From IMG/VR virus record IMGVR_UViG_3300015261_000155, positions 1 through 46,679 of that record: DNA of 46,679 nt. One strand, given 5' to 3'. This DNA is from a virus. The notes under the pieces are model-generated. The model searched no databases, had not been told where the DNA came from, and saw nothing but the letters and a program-made list of their open reading frames with translations. The translations under genes were made by a program, and so were the position numbers. Shown here piece by piece: positions 29,861 to 38,634 of this stretch (the first letter of the stretch is position 1; the number at the start of each line of letters is the position of its first letter).

Positions 29861-31422
29861 ACGAACGCGAATTATCCCTGATAAAGGTACTGGGTGAAGA
29901 ATTTGGTCAGGTTCTCGCTGAAATTCGTGAGGGATTCAGCAGAAGCCTTCAGGCGCAAAGCGAGTCCTTTGAAAATAAGCTGAGCCAGCTTGCTGAAACC
30001 ATCGCAGAAATAAAAGACAGTCCGTTGCCTGACTTTTCCGCCATGGTTGCAAGCGCTGTGGCGGAACTTTCCACACCTGAATTACCGCAGTTGCCAGACA
30101 TTACCTCCATGGTCAGGGAAGCAGTCGCCGCTCTCCCGCCTCCCCAGGACGGCAAAAGCCTGACGCCAGACGACGTTCAGCCGATGCTGCAGGAGATGGT
30201 CGATAAAGCGTTCAGCACTATACCGACACCAAAAGACGGTAAAGACTATGATCCGGCGTTGCTGAAGCAGGCAGTGGATGAAGCGGTGAGTGATGCGTTC
30301 CGTTCTATACCTGTTCCGCAGGATGGCAAAAGCCTGACGCCAGACGACGTTCAGCCGATGCTGCAGGAGATGGTCGATAAAGCATTCAGTGCTATACCGA
30401 CCCCAAAAGACGGTAAAGATTATGCTCCGCCGTTGCTGAAGCAGGCAGTTGATGAGGCGGTAAGTGATGCGTTCCTTTCTATCCCTGTTCCGCAGGACGG
30501 CAAAAGTCTGACGCCAGACGACGTTCAGCCGATGCTGCAGGAGATGGTCGATAAAGCGTTCAGTGCTATACCGACACCAAAAGACGGTAAAGATTATGAT
30601 CCGGCGTTGCTGAAGCAGGCGGTGGATGAGGCGGTGAGTAATGCGTTCCGTTCTATCCCTGTTCCGCAGGACGGCAAAAGTCTGACGCCAGACGACGTTC
30701 AGCCGATGCTCCAGGAGATGGTCGATAAAGCGTTCAGTGCTATACCGACACCAAAAGACGGTAAAGATTATGATCCGGCGTTGCTGAAGCAGGCGGTGGA
30801 TGAGGCGGTGAGTGATGCGTTCCGTTCTATACCTGTTCCGCAGGACGGAAAAAGCGTTACTGCCGAAGATGTGAAGCCGATTCTGGAGGAACTCGTTGCT
30901 GCGGCAATGCCGGTTTTACCTGATGTAAAAGCGCTCTTAGGCGAGGCTGTCGCTGCTATTCCTCCGGCAGAGCCCGGCAGGGATGGGGAAGATGGCCGCG
31001 ACGCGCTGGCGCTCGAAATCCTACCATCCATTGACGAAGGGAAAAGTTACCCGCGCGGCTCTTATGCAACGCATAAAGGCGGCCTCTGGCGATCCTACGA
31101 GAAGACGCACGGCATGCGCGGCTGGGAATGTGTAGTTGATGGTGTGGCAGGCGTGGAAATTGAACGCTCCGATCAGCGTTGTTTCACCTTAACGGTTAAC
31201 CGGACAAGCGGCAGCAGCGAAACCAAAACGTTTGACGTGCCGGTCATGATTTATAAGGGAGTGTTCAAATCCGGCCATGAGTACCGGCCTGGCGATACGG
31301 TAACGTGGGGCGGTTCGCTCTGGCACTGCGACGAACAGACACAGGACAAGCCTGGCGAAACTGGCTCAAAAGGCTGGACGCTCGCGACCAAGCGCGGTCG
31401 GGACGGGAGGGATAAAACGTGA
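29857..31422 (+). CDS. Repeat-rich virion protein with possible carbohydrate-binding end
   Basis: Encodes 521 residues. An N-terminal coiled coil (~1-55) is followed by four tandem 58-residue repeats (~97-328), each made of two related 29-residue halves (PQDGKSLTPDDVQPMLQEMV and PKDGKDYDPALLKQAVDEAV). A final partial copy and a collagen-like PGRDGEDGRD lead to a C-terminal part (~385-521). It contains YATHKGGLWRSYEKTHGMRG and GVFKSGHEYRPGDTVTWGGS, LWHCDEQTQDKPGE, resembling type 5/12 carbohydrate-binding modules. Located between portal and head-tail connector, so a head decoration or fibre is plausible. Confidence 0.75.
   Translation: MNERELSLIKVLGEEFGQVLAEIREGFSRSLQAQSESFENKLSQLAETIAEIKDSPLPDFSAMVASAVAELSTPELPQLPDITSMVREAVAALPPPQDGKSLTPDDVQPMLQEMVDKAFSTIPTPKDGKDYDPALLKQAVDEAVSDAFRSIPVPQDGKSLTPDDVQPMLQEMVDKAFSAIPTPKDGKDYAPPLLKQAVDEAVSDAFLSIPVPQDGKSLTPDDVQPMLQEMVDKAFSAIPTPKDGKDYDPALLKQAVDEAVSNAFRSIPVPQDGKSLTPDDVQPMLQEMVDKAFSAIPTPKDGKDYDPALLKQAVDEAVSDAFRSIPVPQDGKSVTAEDVKPILEELVAAAMPVLPDVKALLGEAVAAIPPAEPGRDGEDGRDALALEILPSIDEGKSYPRGSYATHKGGLWRSYEKTHGMRGWECVVDGVAGVEIERSDQRCFTLTVNRTSGSSETKTFDVPVMIYKGVFKSGHEYRPGDTVTWGGSLWHCDEQTQDKPGETGSKGWTLATKRGRDGRDKT
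30145..30840 (+). repeat. Four tandem 174-bp coding repeats
   Basis: Near-identical units begin at 30145, 30319, 30493 and 30667, with a divergent partial fifth from 30841. Identity at DNA level is so high that copy number probably varies by recombination. Confidence 0.9.
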
Positions 31423-31751
31423 TTGAACTTGTCACTCTTGAACAGGCGAAAGAGCACCTGCGCATTGACTCCGATGAGGACGCCGGCAATGCCGATCTGA
31501 CCATGAAAATTCAGGCTGGCAGCGCTGCTATTCTCTCTTACGTTCAGGGAAGCCGCGACCAAATCGTCAAACCCAGCGGAGATTTGATTGAAGGCGAACC
31601 TCTGCGTCGGACCCAGACGGCTCTGCTAATGCTGCTGGGCTGGCTGGACCGCAACCGGGGCGGAGAGGAGGAGGACAAACTTAAGCAGGGTGAACTTCCG
31701 TATTCCGTCACGATGCTTATCTACGATCTTCGACGGCCAACTATCTTGTAG
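31419..31751 (+). CDS. Head-tail connector (gp6-like)
   Basis: Encodes 110 residues: MIELVTLEQAKEHLRIDSDE followed by helical segments MKIQAGSAAILSYVQG and RRTQTALLMLLGWLDRNRGG. This is the Phage_connect/HK97 gp6 family, which forms the ring beneath the portal. It overlaps the preceding gene by 4 bp. Confidence 0.9.
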   Translation: MIELVTLEQAKEHLRIDSDEDAGNADLTMKIQAGSAAILSYVQGSRDQIVKPSGDLIEGEPLRRTQTALLMLLGWLDRNRGGEEEDKLKQGELPYSVTMLIYDLRRPTIL

Positions 31752-31763
31752 CGAGGAGGCTCT

Positions 31764-32102
31764 GTGCAGGCAGGACGACTACGTGACCGAATCACTATCC
31801 TGAATTTCACTTCAAGCCGGGATTCTACTGGACAACCGATAGATAAATGGGAAGAAGGAAAAACTATCTGGGCTGAAGTGAAGGGCATCAGTGGTCGAGA
31901 ACAAATTTCTTCTGGAGCAGAATCTGCACCAGCAACAGTACGTATCTGGGTACGTTTCAGGCGGGATATAACCGCTTCATCGCGGCTTAAAGTGCTCAGT
32001 GGGGCGTACAAGGGGGCGGTTTTGAATGTTGTCGGCCCGTCTATTCCCGATAGCCGTTGCGTGCTGCTGGAAATCCTTTGCAAGCAGGGGGCCGAAAAAT
32101 GA
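31764..32102 (+). CDS. Head closure/head-tail joining protein
   Basis: Encodes 112 residues: MQAGRLRDRITILNFTSSRD, GQPIDKWEEGKTIWAEVKGI and TVRIWVRFRRDITASSRLKV. This is the phage head-tail joining family (SPP1 gp16/HK97-like), a small beta-barrel closing the neck. The start is GTG with GAGGAGG about 6 nt upstream. ATGA overlap with the next gene. Confidence 0.88.
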   Translation: MQAGRLRDRITILNFTSSRDSTGQPIDKWEEGKTIWAEVKGISGREQISSGAESAPATVRIWVRFRRDITASSRLKVLSGAYKGAVLNVVGPSIPDSRCVLLEILCKQGAEK

Positions 32103-32548
32103 TTGAGACGAGCCTCGATTTTTCCGGATTGAATAATATCTCCAAAGATCTGGAGGCGCTTAGCCGTGCTGAAAATAACAAAGTTCTTCGTGATGCCACA
32201 CGCGCCGGGGGCGAAGTGCTTAAGGAGGAGGTGATCGCACGTGCGCCTGAGCGGAGCGGGAAACTGAAGAAAAACGTGGTTGTCCTTACTCAGCGCTCAC
32301 GGCGCCGCGGAGAAATATCTTCCGGCATTCATATTCGTGGTGTCAACCCGAGCACCGGCAACAGCGATAACACGATGAGTGCGAATAATCCCAGAAACGC
32401 CTTTTACTGGCGCTTCGTCGAAATGGGAACCGTTAACATGCCGCCGCATCCTTTCATTCGTCCCGCGTTTGATGTTCGCCAGGAGCAGGCAACGGAGGTC
32501 GCATTCAGACGCATGAACCAGGCCATTGATGAGGCACTAAGCAAATGA
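32099..32548 (+). CDS. HK97 gp10-family neck/tail component
   Basis: Encodes 149 residues: MIETSLDFSGLNNISKDLEA, APERSGKLKKNVVVLTQRSR and YWRFVEMGTVNMPPHPFIRP. The last segment (FxExGT...PxxPFxRPA) is the signature of the HK97 gp10 family of neck or tail-completion proteins. The start ATG at 32099 overlaps the previous stop, and the stop overlaps the following gene. Confidence 0.9.
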   Translation: MIETSLDFSGLNNISKDLEALSRAENNKVLRDATRAGGEVLKEEVIARAPERSGKLKKNVVVLTQRSRRRGEISSGIHIRGVNPSTGNSDNTMSANNPRNAFYWRFVEMGTVNMPPHPFIRPAFDVRQEQATEVAFRRMNQAIDEALSK

Positions 32549-32892
32549 CGGAAGATGATCTTTATCCCCTGCTGGCACCGCTGGCAGGAGGGCAGGTTTA
32601 CCCCTACGTTGCGCCGCTCGGTAGTGACGGGAATCCTTCTGTATCGCCGCCGTGGGTAATTTTCTCGATCATCACTGTTCTGGCAGCTGACGTTCTTTGT
32701 GGTCAGGCTGAGTCTGCTGTTTCGGTTCAGGTTGATGTCTATTCCCGCACCATCACCGAAGCACGCACGATCAGGAATATGGCGCTGGATGCCCTGCAGG
32801 TACTGAAACCAGAAAACATCGTTAAGACGCCAGCCTATGAGCCTGATCTGCACTATCACCGGGCCACGCTTGAATTTCGAGTAATCGTTTAG
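32545..32892 (+). CDS. Tail terminator-like protein (DUF3168)
   Basis: Encodes 115 residues: LYPLLAPLAGGQVYPYVAPL, SPPWVIFSIITVLAADVLCG and VSVQVDVYSRTITEARTIRN. This is the DUF3168 family, structurally related to lambda gpU-type tail completion proteins that cap the tail tube. A terminator follows before the tube gene. Confidence 0.85.
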   Translation: MTEDDLYPLLAPLAGGQVYPYVAPLGSDGNPSVSPPWVIFSIITVLAADVLCGQAESAVSVQVDVYSRTITEARTIRNMALDALQVLKPENIVKTPAYEPDLHYHRATLEFRVIV

Positions 32893-32908
32893 GCTCGCTC
32901 ACCATCAC

Positions 32909-32932
32909 AGACCGCTTCGGCGGTCTTTTTTT
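32909..32932 (+). terminator. Intrinsic terminator before the tail tube gene
   Basis: AGACCGC-TTCG-GCGGTCT followed by T residues. Confidence 0.85.
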
Positions 32933-32945
32933 ATCTGGAGAAATC

Positions 32946-33416
32946 ATGAGCAGTAAATACGAAGTCACAAAGGGGATGACTGTTGCCGTCTCCGATGCGC
33001 CTGTAACAGCCGAGGATTTTACATCCTCCACTTTTCCGGGCGCCGGAATTACCTGGCTGGAAGCGGCCTGTGCGACGAAGGAAATCACCTTTACCGGCGG
33101 CCAGAAGGGTGACATTGACGTTACCACGCTGTGCTCAACTGAACAGGAGCAAACCAACGGCCTCGCCGCGCCTGCTGAAATGAGCATCACCCGTAACTGG
33201 GTTGGTGATGAAGCATCACAGGAGGCACTTCAGACCGCTTACGAAAATGACGAACTGCGCGCGCTGCGCGTGGTGTTCCCGTCAGGCAACGGTTTTTATG
33301 TGCTGGTGGAGGTTCGTCAGAGCTCCTGGTCTGCGGCAACCTCTTCGGTTGTTGGTGCGACCTATTCGCTGCGCGTTCGTGGCAAGCCTAAGCGCATTTA
33401 CGCATCTGGTTCCTGA
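32946..33416 (+). CDS. Major tail tube protein
   Basis: Encodes 156 residues: MSSKYEVTKGMTVAVSDAPV, ITWLEAACATKEITFTGGQK and ATSSVVGATYSLRVRGKPKR. The beta-rich pattern and the place before the frameshifted chaperone genes identify it as the tail tube subunit (lambda V/HK97-like). TCTGGAG precedes the ATG. It is flanked on both sides by strong TTCG-loop terminators. Confidence 0.85.
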   Translation: MSSKYEVTKGMTVAVSDAPVTAEDFTSSTFPGAGITWLEAACATKEITFTGGQKGDIDVTTLCSTEQEQTNGLAAPAEMSITRNWVGDEASQEALQTAYENDELRALRVVFPSGNGFYVLVEVRQSSWSAATSSVVGATYSLRVRGKPKRIYASGS

Positions 33417-33436
33417 GCGGCTTCGGCCGCTTTTTT
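33416..33436 (+). terminator. Intrinsic terminator after the tail tube gene
   Basis: AGCGGC-TTCG-GCCGCT followed by six T, beginning at the stop codon of the tube gene. Confidence 0.85.
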
Positions 33437-33469
33437 ATCCCTCAGACCATGTAACAAGAGAAAAATGAA

Positions 33470-33871
33470 ATGGCGCAAAGAACATCACAGAATTCATTAC
33501 GCAACGTGGCCCTTACTGCATCGAAAGCCTACCGCACTAAAGACGGTGTCACGGTCCCTGAATGGGATGGCGCAAAGGTTATGCTGCGCGAACCGTCCGG
33601 GGATGCCTGGGTGAAATTCAGGGAAATCGTTAATCCGCAACTGGCCGAAGGGGAAGAAGCACCGAAGCTGACTGAGGCGGAGAAGTTCCTGCGTAACAAA
33701 GAGGCCGATGTCGTTCTCTTCATTGACGTTCTGCTGGATGAAAACGGCGCTCGCGTTTTCAGCGATGATGATCAGGAGCAGGTTTCTAAAATTTATGGCC
33801 CGGTCCACTCGCGCCTTCTGGCACAGGCTCTCAACCTCGGAATGAGTCAGGAAGAAGCGGGAAAGCCGTAA
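33470..33871 (+). CDS. Tail assembly chaperone G
   Basis: Encodes 133 residues: TVPEWDGAKVMLREPSGDAW then LTEAEKFLRNKEADVVLFID. This is a siphovirus tail assembly chaperone (lambda gpG equivalent) that wraps the tape measure during tail assembly. Near its end lies the lambda-type slippery heptamer GGGAAAG at 33859-33865. A -1 shift there joins it to the next frame, giving a G-T fusion of 229 residues. Confidence 0.88.
   Translation: MAQRTSQNSLRNVALTASKAYRTKDGVTVPEWDGAKVMLREPSGDAWVKFREIVNPQLAEGEEAPKLTEAEKFLRNKEADVVLFIDVLLDENGARVFSDDDQEQVSKIYGPVHSRLLAQALNLGMSQEEAGKP
33859..33865 (+). promoter_or_regulatory. Programmed -1 frameshift site
   Basis: GGGAAAG is in the correct phase (G GGA AAG) seven bases before the G stop codon, and identical to the lambda G/T slippery site. 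The -1 frame is open from here to 34158. Confidence 0.88.
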
Positions 33872-33894
33872 AGCAGCCGCTGACCTTCTTTCTG

Positions 33895-34158
33895 ATGTCG
33901 TTGGCGCTCCGGCTGGGGCGCACCCTCCACGAACTACGCCAGACCATCACCGCCAGTGAGCTGAAGATGTGGATCGAGTTCGATCGCATCAGCCCCATTG
34001 GCGACTGGCGCGCCGATGCGCAGGCGGCGCAGATCTCCGTTGCAACCCTGAACTCTCAGGGTGGGAAATTCACTATCCCTGATGTGATGCTGAAATGGGG
34101 TGAGCAGGAAGAAGGCGCTGATGTCTCTGAACTTGAAGAATGGATGTCCAGTCTTTGA
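33895..34158 (+). CDS. Tail assembly protein T (made by -1 frameshift)
   Basis: The 87 residues from this ATG (MSLALRLGRTLHELRQTITA, KMWIEFDRISPIGDWRADAQ) match the lambda GpT family (DUF4035). No ribosome site precedes the ATG. The frame is open back through the slippery site at 33859, so the real product is the G-T fusion, whose T part starts at 33865 and is 97 residues. It should bridge the tail tube and tape measure. Confidence 0.85.
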   Translation: MSLALRLGRTLHELRQTITASELKMWIEFDRISPIGDWRADAQAAQISVATLNSQGGKFTIPDVMLKWGEQEEGADVSELEEWMSSL

Positions 34159-34159
34159 C

Positions 34160-34181
34160 GCCCGCGGCTGCGGGCTTTTTT
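34160..34181 (+). terminator. Intrinsic terminator before the tape measure gene
   Basis: GCCCGC-GGCT-GCGGGC followed by six T. Confidence 0.85.
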
Positions 34182-34192
34182 ATGGGTAAAAT

Positions 34193-37100
34193 ATGGCAAC
34201 GCTGCGCGAGCTAATCATCAAAATTTCGGCGAACTCATCTTCTTTCCAGTCAGAGATCGCCAGAGCTTCCCGCATGGGAACGGATTATTACCGCACTATG
34301 GAGCAGGGCGGGAAAAAAGCTGCAGCTGCCACGCGTGAAACTCAGCGATCTCTTGCAGAACTAAATTCCCAACTGGCATCAGTGCGTTCATCAGCAACAG
34401 AACTTGCCGGTGCCTGGGCGGGGGCATTTGCAACGAATCAACTGATTGCTTATGCGGACACCTGGAACCAGCTTAACGGCCGCCTGCGCCTGGCATCCTC
34501 TTCCAGTGAAGATTACGCTCAATCTCAGCGCGTGCTCATGGAGATCAGCCAGCGCACCGGAACCTCTCTTGAAGCGAACAGTAACCTCTATAGCCGAATT
34601 GCCCAGTCCCTGCGTGATGCCGGGTATGCATCTGCTGACGTGGCCAAAGTGACAGAAACCGTCGCTACTTCGCTGAAACTCTCCGGTGCCAGTACGGAAG
34701 AGGCGAGTTCTGTTATCACTCAGCTGAGCCAGGCGCTGGGCTCCGGCGTTCTGAGGGGGGAAGAGTTTAACGCCATTATGGAGAGCGGCGGCCGCCTGGC
34801 GAAGCTGCTGGCTGATGGCCTGGGTACCACCGTTGGCGGCCTGCGCAATAAGGCAAATAATGGTGAGCTGACGACTGATAAAATCGTCCCGCTGCTGACC
34901 AACGTGGAGATACTGCGCAAAGAATTTGAAACCCTCCCAGCCTCTATCAGCGGATCTGCACAGAAAGTGCAGAACGCCTTTCTTGCCTGGGTAGGCGGTG
35001 CTAACGATGCCGTCGGCGCATCATCCACGCTTTCCGGTATTCTGGATGGCCTGGCGACGAACATTGACGATGTGGCCAATACCGCAGGGCTGCTGGTGGG
35101 CGTAGGTCTGGCCCGTTACTTTGGCAACATGGTCGGCAGCGTGGGCCAGTCTACGCGCGCGGTACTCGCCAACGCGGTCGCAGAAGTTGCACTGGCCCAG
35201 GCGCAGGTTCGCGGTGCTCAGGTCAGCGTAGCGGCTGGCCGCCAGGCGCTTTACCGGGCGCAACAGGCACGCGCAGCAGCAACCAGTATCGAGGCGCAGA
35301 TCGTTGCAGAGCGGAATCTTGCCGCCGCCCAGGCTTCGCTTAATATCGCTCTTGCTGGCCGGGCTTCGGCTGTAAATAACCTCACTAACACGGCCTCGGT
35401 GATGTCCCGCCTGGGTAGCGGCGTACTGGGCATTCTCGGCGGGTGGCCGGGAGTGATTATTGGTGCCGGCGCCGCGATGTATGGCCTGTATCAGCACACC
35501 CAACAGGTTCACCGTGAGGCAGTCGGCTTTGCCAATAACCTTGACGAGATCAACGCAAAGCTACAGAAAATGTCGGTGCTTGGTCTTCGCTCAACTGCTG
35601 CCGACGCCCGTACATCATTACAGGCTCAAAAGCAGGATCTGGCCGATCTCGATTCACAGATCGCAAAGGTGAAAGACAGCCTCAGGGCGATGGACAAAAT
35701 CCAGCAGGATTACAACCGAAACCCGACGATGACCCTGATCAACACCTTTATGGATCAGGCTGACATCACGGCCAAAAACGTAGAGCTCACCGACAAGCTG
35801 AATCAGCTGGAGTACCAGCGCGAACAGACCGCCGCAAAGGTAGGGCAGACGCAGAAGCTGGTGAATGACGCCAGCGATCTGGCTACACAGAAAGCCATTG
35901 AGCAGGCAGGTGCAGTTTCTATTCTGAAAGGCGCATATGACCTTCTTAATCGCTCGATGTCGGCGACAGCATCCGCTACGCCACCTCAGTATGCGGGACC
36001 GGTATTATCGACAGCAAAAGCCACCCCACAGCAGCAAACAGCACTGGATAAAGCACAGCGCGATGTGGTGCTGGCGGGTATGGATGGTCTTGCGAAGCAG
36101 CATCAGCAGTTTGTCTATGAAGCTGAAGATCTGAAGCTGACGGGCGATCTGTATACCACCTATATCTACAGGAAAGACCAGGCTGCCAAAAAGGACGCCG
36201 CCGCAGCGCAGGCCAAGAAGGATGCTACTGCCGCGACTAACGCACAAAATAAAGCCGAGCGCGAAGCGGCAAGTACGGCGGAGCAGTATTCCCGAAAAAT
36301 GGCCGATCTGAGCGTGGCCATTGACGTGCAACGTGTGCGCGCAACAGAAGGTGAAAAAGCCTCAGAACTCTATGCCGCCTCGCATCAGGCCGGTACTAAA
36401 TGGACCGACGAGCAGCGCCGCGCTATTCAGGCAGCGTCAGCCGAGCTGGCAAAGTGGAACCAGAAGGCAGACGAGAACGTTCGTAAACAGCGTGAACAGG
36501 CTGATGCTCTGCGTGACCTGACGGACGCGGCCAGGAAGTTCCGGGACGAGGTAACGCTCTCGACTGACACCGCAGGCATGAGTGATCGCCAGCGAAGCCG
36601 GTTCGATGAGACTCAGCAGATTGACCGCGTTTTTGCCAAAACAGATGGTGGCACCGAAGCCATAGCCCAGCGAGCCGCTGCTCTTGATGCTCTCGACAAA
36701 AAATATAAGGCTATCGCCGCGGCGGAGTCTGACTGGATGTCCGGGGTATCGCGCGGATATGCCAACTGGTTCGACGAAATCAGCAACGTATCCGGCACCG
36801 TGGCAGATGGAGTTAAGACCGCCATGGACAGCGCTTTCGGTAACGTGACCTCAATGCTGGAAGGTAATAAAGTCAGCTGGAAAGCCTGGGGCGTTTCCGT
36901 CCTGCAGATCATCGAAAAGGTAGCTCTGCAGATGGCGGTGGTAAGCGCGATGGGCGGTGGTTCATCCAGCTCGGGCTTGTTTGGCTCTCTGGCTGGTGGC
37001 GTGGCTAGCTATTTCAGCGGTGGCGCCGGTGGCGGTTCGACTCCCTCGGGCCTGTATGACTCTGCGGCTGCTGGCATCAAGTTCAATGCCCTGGGCGGCG

Positions 37101-37471
37101 TATACGATTCTCCATCACTAAGCGCCTTCAGTAACGGCGTCTACAATTCGCCACAATTCTTTGCATTCTCGCAGGGTGCTGGTGTATTTGCCGAGGCAGG
37201 GCCGGAAGCGATTATGCCCTTAACCAGAGCATCTGACGGTTCACTTGGTGTCAGGGCGGTGAGCTCAGGTGTTAATACCGCCTCTGCCAGCAATACCCAA
37301 CTGATAATCCATGCACCTGTAAGTATTTCGCAGGAAGGCTTTGGCGGCGAGGTGAATAACGCAAATACAGCCAGCACCGCCAGACAGCTTGAAGGTATTG
37401 TGCAGAAGACCCTGACTGAGCGCCTGCGAAAAGAAATATCGCCAGGCGGTATCCTTTATCGCCGGACGTGA
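34193..37471 (+). CDS. Tape measure protein
   Basis: Encodes 1092 residues setting tail length and ejected with DNA. The N-terminal ~250 residues carry the tape-measure domain (WNQLNGRLRLASSSSEDYAQ, SSVITQLSQALGSGVLRGEE, FNAIMESGGRLAKLLADGLG). Long coiled-coil stretches occupy the middle, with hydrophobic segments around 405-425 (GVLGILGGWPGVIIGAGAAM). The C-terminal part (~840-920) resembles the lambda-family minor-tail H C-terminus: VADGVKTAMDSAFGNVTSML, SWKAWGVSVLQIIEKVALQM. At about 110 nm by the usual 1.0 Å... rule of about 0.15 nm per residue the tail would be roughly 160 nm, an estimate only. Confidence 0.95.
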   Translation: MATLRELIIKISANSSSFQSEIARASRMGTDYYRTMEQGGKKAAAATRETQRSLAELNSQLASVRSSATELAGAWAGAFATNQLIAYADTWNQLNGRLRLASSSSEDYAQSQRVLMEISQRTGTSLEANSNLYSRIAQSLRDAGYASADVAKVTETVATSLKLSGASTEEASSVITQLSQALGSGVLRGEEFNAIMESGGRLAKLLADGLGTTVGGLRNKANNGELTTDKIVPLLTNVEILRKEFETLPASISGSAQKVQNAFLAWVGGANDAVGASSTLSGILDGLATNIDDVANTAGLLVGVGLARYFGNMVGSVGQSTRAVLANAVAEVALAQAQVRGAQVSVAAGRQALYRAQQARAAATSIEAQIVAERNLAAAQASLNIALAGRASAVNNLTNTASVMSRLGSGVLGILGGWPGVIIGAGAAMYGLYQHTQQVHREAVGFANNLDEINAKLQKMSVLGLRSTAADARTSLQAQKQDLADLDSQIAKVKDSLRAMDKIQQDYNRNPTMTLINTFMDQADITAKNVELTDKLNQLEYQREQTAAKVGQTQKLVNDASDLATQKAIEQAGAVSILKGAYDLLNRSMSATASATPPQYAGPVLSTAKATPQQQTALDKAQRDVVLAGMDGLAKQHQQFVYEAEDLKLTGDLYTTYIYRKDQAAKKDAAAAQAKKDATAATNAQNKAEREAASTAEQYSRKMADLSVAIDVQRVRATEGEKASELYAASHQAGTKWTDEQRRAIQAASAELAKWNQKADENVRKQREQADALRDLTDAARKFRDEVTLSTDTAGMSDRQRSRFDETQQIDRVFAKTDGGTEAIAQRAAALDALDKKYKAIAAAESDWMSGVSRGYANWFDEISNVSGTVADGVKTAMDSAFGNVTSMLEGNKVSWKAWGVSVLQIIEKVALQMAVVSAMGGGSSSSGLFGSLAGGVASYFSGGAGGGSTPSGLYDSAAAGIKFNALGGVYDSPSLSAFSNGVYNSPQFFAFSQGAGVFAEAGPEAIMPLTRASDGSLGVRAVSSGVNTASASNTQLIIHAPVSISQEGFGGEVNNANTASTARQLEGIVQKTLTERLRKEISPGGILYRRT

Positions 37472-37496
37472 TATTCCGGTTCATTGCGGAAAACAT

Positions 37497-37838
37497 ATGG
37501 CAATCGATACGTTTACCTGGTGCGTTCGCACCGATGCAAGTGGCTCAACGAATGTGGCCACGCTGCAGGCACAGTTTGGGGATGGCTATAAACAGGTGGC
37601 CAGCGCCGGAATTAACACGGCTGCTGAAACCTGGAATTTAACGTGTAGCGGGAAAGTGGCAGCAATGAGGCCGGTGCGGGAGTTTCTTCTTAGCCATGTC
37701 ATCAAATCTTTCTGGTGGGTGAATCCATGGGGGGAAAGAAAACTCTACCGGGTTAAGGCTGATTCTGTCAGTCCCACATTCCCGAACGGTGGTTTTGTTG
37801 AAATATCTTTTGTGTTTGAGCAGGCCTTCGCGCCGTAA
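37497..37838 (+). CDS. Minor tail protein M
   Basis: Encodes 113 residues: TFTWCVRTDASGSTNVATLQ, AQFGDGYKQVASAGINTAAE, WNLTCSGKVA. It belongs to the lambda gpM family, a component of the distal tail tip complex. The order tape measure, M, L, K, I, J is exactly that of lambda. The final GGFVEISFVFEQAFAP is typical of the family. Confidence 0.93.
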   Translation: MAIDTFTWCVRTDASGSTNVATLQAQFGDGYKQVASAGINTAAETWNLTCSGKVAAMRPVREFLLSHVIKSFWWVNPWGERKLYRVKADSVSPTFPNGGFVEISFVFEQAFAP

Positions 37839-37860
37839 ATTCCCCGCTCCATTCGATAAC

Positions 37861-37883
37861 AGGCCGCTGATGCGGCCTTTTTT
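37861..37883 (+). terminator. Intrinsic terminator between M and L
   Basis: AGGCCGC-TGAT-GCGGCCT followed by T residues. Confidence 0.85.
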
Positions 37884-37894
37884 ATGGGCCTAAT

Positions 37895-38632
37895 ATGAGT
37901 TTTTCAGGTGACATCCAGCAACTGCAGCCGGGCCAGCTAATACGGCTAATTGAAATTGACGGTACCGCTTTCGGCATGGATACCGTGCTGCGCTTTCACG
38001 CGCACAACATTGACCCCAGAGGTTGGGCTGCGTTCGCTGCTGATAATCTTCCCGCCATCATCTGGCAGAGCCAGCAGTACGATCCATACCCGTACGAGCT
38101 AAAGGGCATGGAGTTATCCAGCACCGGCGCACAGCCGACGCCCACGCTATCCGTGTCGAATATCGGCAACTACGTCACTGCGCTGTGTCTGGAATACGAC
38201 GACATGGTCAAAGCAAAGGTGAAAATACACACCACCCTGGCGAAATACCTCGATGCTGCAAACTGGGCAGCGGGAAACCCGAACGCCAGCCCGGCAGATG
38301 AGCGGGTGCAGCTGTTTTACGTCAACGCAAAGACCGCTGAAACACGGATGCAGGTGGATTTCGAGCTGTGTTCACCCTTCGATGTTCAGAACCTGCAACT
38401 ACCCACCCGGCAAATTACGCCTGTCTGCACCTGGTGCATGCGGGGCTGGTACCGAACCGGCAACGGCTGCGATTACGCCGGAAACCGTTATTTCCTGAAA
38501 GACGGCACACCAACGAACAATCCGGCGCTGGACGTCTGCAGTGGTCGGCTGCCTGACTGTGAGGCCAGGTTTGGGGAAGGCAATCCGTTATCGTTCGGCG
38601 GGTTCCCTGCGGCAAACCTCCAGGGGAAATAA
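37895..38632 (+). CDS. Minor tail protein L
   Basis: Encodes 245 residues of the lambda gpL family. The C-terminal third holds four cysteines (CTWCMRGWYRTGNGCDYAGN, LDVCSGRLPDCEARFGEGNP), of which lambda gpL uses four to bind an iron-sulfur cluster. The end NPLSFGGFPAAN is highly typical. It links the M ring to the J tip. The terminator at 37861 lies just before it. Confidence 0.94.
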   Translation: MSFSGDIQQLQPGQLIRLIEIDGTAFGMDTVLRFHAHNIDPRGWAAFAADNLPAIIWQSQQYDPYPYELKGMELSSTGAQPTPTLSVSNIGNYVTALCLEYDDMVKAKVKIHTTLAKYLDAANWAAGNPNASPADERVQLFYVNAKTAETRMQVDFELCSPFDVQNLQLPTRQITPVCTWCMRGWYRTGNGCDYAGNRYFLKDGTPTNNPALDVCSGRLPDCEARFGEGNPLSFGGFPAANLQGK

Positions 38633-38634
38633 GC

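Noticed and set aside
34193-37471. Tail-length estimate from the tape measure protein
   Set aside because: The usual rule of about 0.15 nm per residue gives only a rough value near 160 nm; the wording in the feature entry is approximate and should not be used as a measurement.
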